From contig NZ_JAGPOX010000081.1 of the NCBI RefSeq assembly GCF_019038435.1, positions 1-42,060 on the forward strand: a stretch of 42,060 nucleotides of DNA, given 5' to 3'. The notes beneath the pieces are model-generated. The model did not search any database. It was not told the DNA's origin and worked only from the letters and a program-made list of their open reading frames with translations. Origin of the DNA: Nocardia alni. Its GTDB lineage: Bacteria > Actinomycetota > Actinomycetes > Mycobacteriales > Mycobacteriaceae. The position numbers and the translations under genes are program-made. The stretch's first letter is position 1, and each line of letters opens with the position of its first letter. Below, in pieces: positions 40,755 through 42,060 of this stretch.

Positions 40755-41405
40755 TCATGCGAGGATGGCGTCGGCGGCGACCATGGCGGGGAGTTCGATG
40801 AGATCGTTCAGCCGCCAGTCGGCCAGGGCCGCGTCGGGGGAGTCGCGGTGGATCCAGGCCCACGGGCCGCGCAGGAGGAAGGCGCAGCGCAGACCGGCGG
40901 CCTCGGCCGGGACGACGTCGTTGTCGACACGGTCGCCGACGTACAGGATCCGGTCGGGAGAGCAGGGCGCGGTGGCCGCGACCTTCTCGAAGAACGCCGG
41001 ATCGGGCTTGCGTACACCCCATTCGGCCGAGGTGGTGATGAAGTCGCAGTCCAGGTCGAACCCGCGCAGCAATTCGGTGGTGCGCGCGGGCTGATTGCCG
41101 GCGATGCCGACCCAGACGCCGAGGGCGCGCAGGCCCGTGAAGCACTGCCGCACATCGGGGTACAGATCCTCGGCCTGGATGCCCGGCCCGTGCTCGGCCT
41201 CGAACAGCGGCCATTCGCGATCGAAGTCGAATCCGGGGCGGAAGATCTCGAAGATCTCGGTGTAGTCGCGGTTCGCGGCGATCACCGTGCCGAGCGTCGC
41301 CGCGAAGGTCAGGCGCGGCACACCGATCCAGTCGGCCCACAGCTCGAACCTGCGGTTCTCGTTCACCAGGGTCTCACCGACGTCGAAAACAACTGCTTCG
41401 ATCAC
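40755..41405 (-). CDS. HAD-superfamily hydrolase
   Basis: This 216-residue soluble enzyme has a Rossmann-like HAD core. Motif I is VFDVGETLVN, with nucleophile Asp8 and a Gly where many phosphatases have a second Asp. Motif II is IAGNQP, motif III is the Lys in VRKPDPAFFEKV, and motif IV is GDRVDNDV. A helical cap lies between motifs I and II. Loss of the second Asp can mean a dehalogenase-like or altered activity, but such variants are common in phosphatases too. It is transcribed alone. Confidence 0.88.
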   Translation of the reverse strand: MIEAVVFDVGETLVNENRRFELWADWIGVPRLTFAATLGTVIAANRDYTEIFEIFRPGFDFDREWPLFEAEHGPGIQAEDLYPDVRQCFTGLRALGVWVGIAGNQPARTTELLRGFDLDCDFITTSAEWGVRKPDPAFFEKVAATAPCSPDRILYVGDRVDNDVVPAEAAGLRCAFLLRGPWAWIHRDSPDAALADWRLNDLIELPAMVAADAILA

Positions 41406-41820
41406 CCGGGCAGCTTACGGGTCCGATCGCGTTCGCACAGCACGTTCCGACGCCGGGCGAATCCCGCCAGGCGGAGATCCCATGTTGCACAAGCGACCTC
41501 GGTCCGCATGCTGCGGCAGGGAGCCGAGCTCCGCAATGGGGGAGGGCCCGCCGGGTTACCGAGGCGTGAGTTCCGGGACTGGACACCGGAGTTCGAAATC
41601 GGCCGCCTCAATCCGAGCCAACCCCGGTGCGCCGAAACATGATTCGGCGAATATCGGCAAGCGACTCTCAGTCCGAGAGTCGCAATTTGGAATACCTTTA
41701 TCGACCTATGCGCATTCAAACATGTAATCGCATCGAGTCACACCACCGAGAAGACCCAGCACACAAGTTTCGAACAGCCCAGAGGACCAACGGACCGACG
41801 GCACCCAACAACCAACCACT
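41406..41820. other. Gene-free region with a hairpin
   Basis: No convincing gene. GCGACTCTC (41661-41669) and GAGAGTCGC (41675-41683) form a perfect 9-bp stem with a 5-nt loop, followed by an A/T-rich stretch, so it may be a terminator or a regulatory hairpin. The base composition becomes less GC-rich and C/A-rich toward the right end. Confidence 0.5.
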
Positions 41821-41944
41821 CGGCAACGCCCAACGGCACCCACCAACTACTCGGTGACGCCCAACGGCACCCACCAACTACTCGGTGACGCCCAATGGCA
41901 CCCACCAACTACTCGGTGACGCCCAATGGCACCTAATTACCGCT
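41821..41944. repeat. 31-bp tandem repeat, about four copies
   Basis: Units at 41821-41851, 41852-41882, 41883-41913 and 41914-41944 share CGGTGACGCCCAACGGCACC followed by CACCAACTACT; the first has CGGCAAC, the third and fourth carry CAATGG, and the fourth is degenerate at its end. Weaker copies precede and follow. A 31-bp period does not keep a reading frame, so it is not a peptide repeat. It resembles an intergenic VNTR. Confidence 0.85.
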
Positions 41945-42060
41945 CGGCAACGCAACGCTCAACGGCACCCAACCGCCCCCCAGCCGCACCGCAACCCCTC
42001 GATCACCGCAAGAAGCGGGTAACTCTGATCGGGTACCGGCGAACCCGGCCACCCACCCAC
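41945..42060. other. Right end of the window, no gene seen
   Basis: Further degenerate repeat pieces (CGGCAACGCAACGCTCAACG) and C/A-rich sequence, with no start or clear open frame. Confidence 0.35.

Noticed and set aside
41821..41944. 31-bp repeats as a CRISPR array
   Set aside because: Units are directly adjacent without unique spacers and no cas gene is present.

Overview
The window is GC-rich and reads as the chromosome of a mycolic-acid-producing actinomycete, most likely Nocardia or a close relative. The evidence is an antigen-85-type mycolyltransferase-like secreted protein, a short resuscitation-promoting-factor (Rpf) protein, a split mutA/mutB/meaB methylmalonyl-CoA mutase operon, GTG starts and ATGA/GTGA gene overlaps. 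The genus is inferred, not proven.

Layout. 1-3486: a fused sugar-type ABC permease (possibly cut by the window edge) and a membrane-anchored TPR protein. 3487-4231: an rpf-like gene behind a Crp-type palindrome and a leader predicted to fold into a closed, pseudoknotted RNA. 4232-6534: one reading frame encoding a DHA2-type MFS exporter fused to a MarR regulator. 6585-6640: seven copies of an octanucleotide. 6721-11330: an NMT1/THI5-type ABC importer (lipoprotein, two permeases split by a 382-bp non-coding gap, ATPase) and a GntR/FCD regulator. 11405-12369: a perfect two-way terminator and a soluble Ser/Thr kinase. 12731-15093: the mycolyltransferase-like protein, a small membrane protein and a TVP38/TMEM64 protein. 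15314-20567: mutA-mutB-meaB, with a perfect 15-bp inverted repeat inside the meaB reading frame. 20678-22106: a small unknown gene and an amidohydrolase.

22204-37010 is an integrated element of about 14.8 kb. It sits in the anticodon loop of a minus-strand tRNA gene and splits it: the 5' half is at 37003-37041 and the 3' half at 22169-22210, each junction carrying the 8-bp core GTATAAGA. The recombination and control genes are mostly ruined: a serine recombinase with stops, a frameshift and an internal deletion, a DUF397 gene with an in-frame TGA, a frameshifted XRE regulator, an integrase-like fragment and a hydrolase fragment. The cargo is intact: an ADP-ribosyltransferase-like protein with a 50-residue partner, a three-gene unit (kinase-TPR-zinc ribbon protein, Clp-N-like protein, TPR protein), a PD-(D/E)xK nuclease-like protein, and a MarR/SDR/haloalkane-dehalogenase-like cassette bracketed by a 21-bp repeat. 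The three-gene unit is the best candidate for an undescribed system; a signalling or defence role is inference only.

37042-42060 returns to host sequence: nucleoside hydrolase, a divergent flavin monooxygenase/TetR pair with palindromic operators between them, a DUF2784 membrane protein, a HAD hydrolase, and a non-coding end with a hairpin and a 31-bp tandem repeat.
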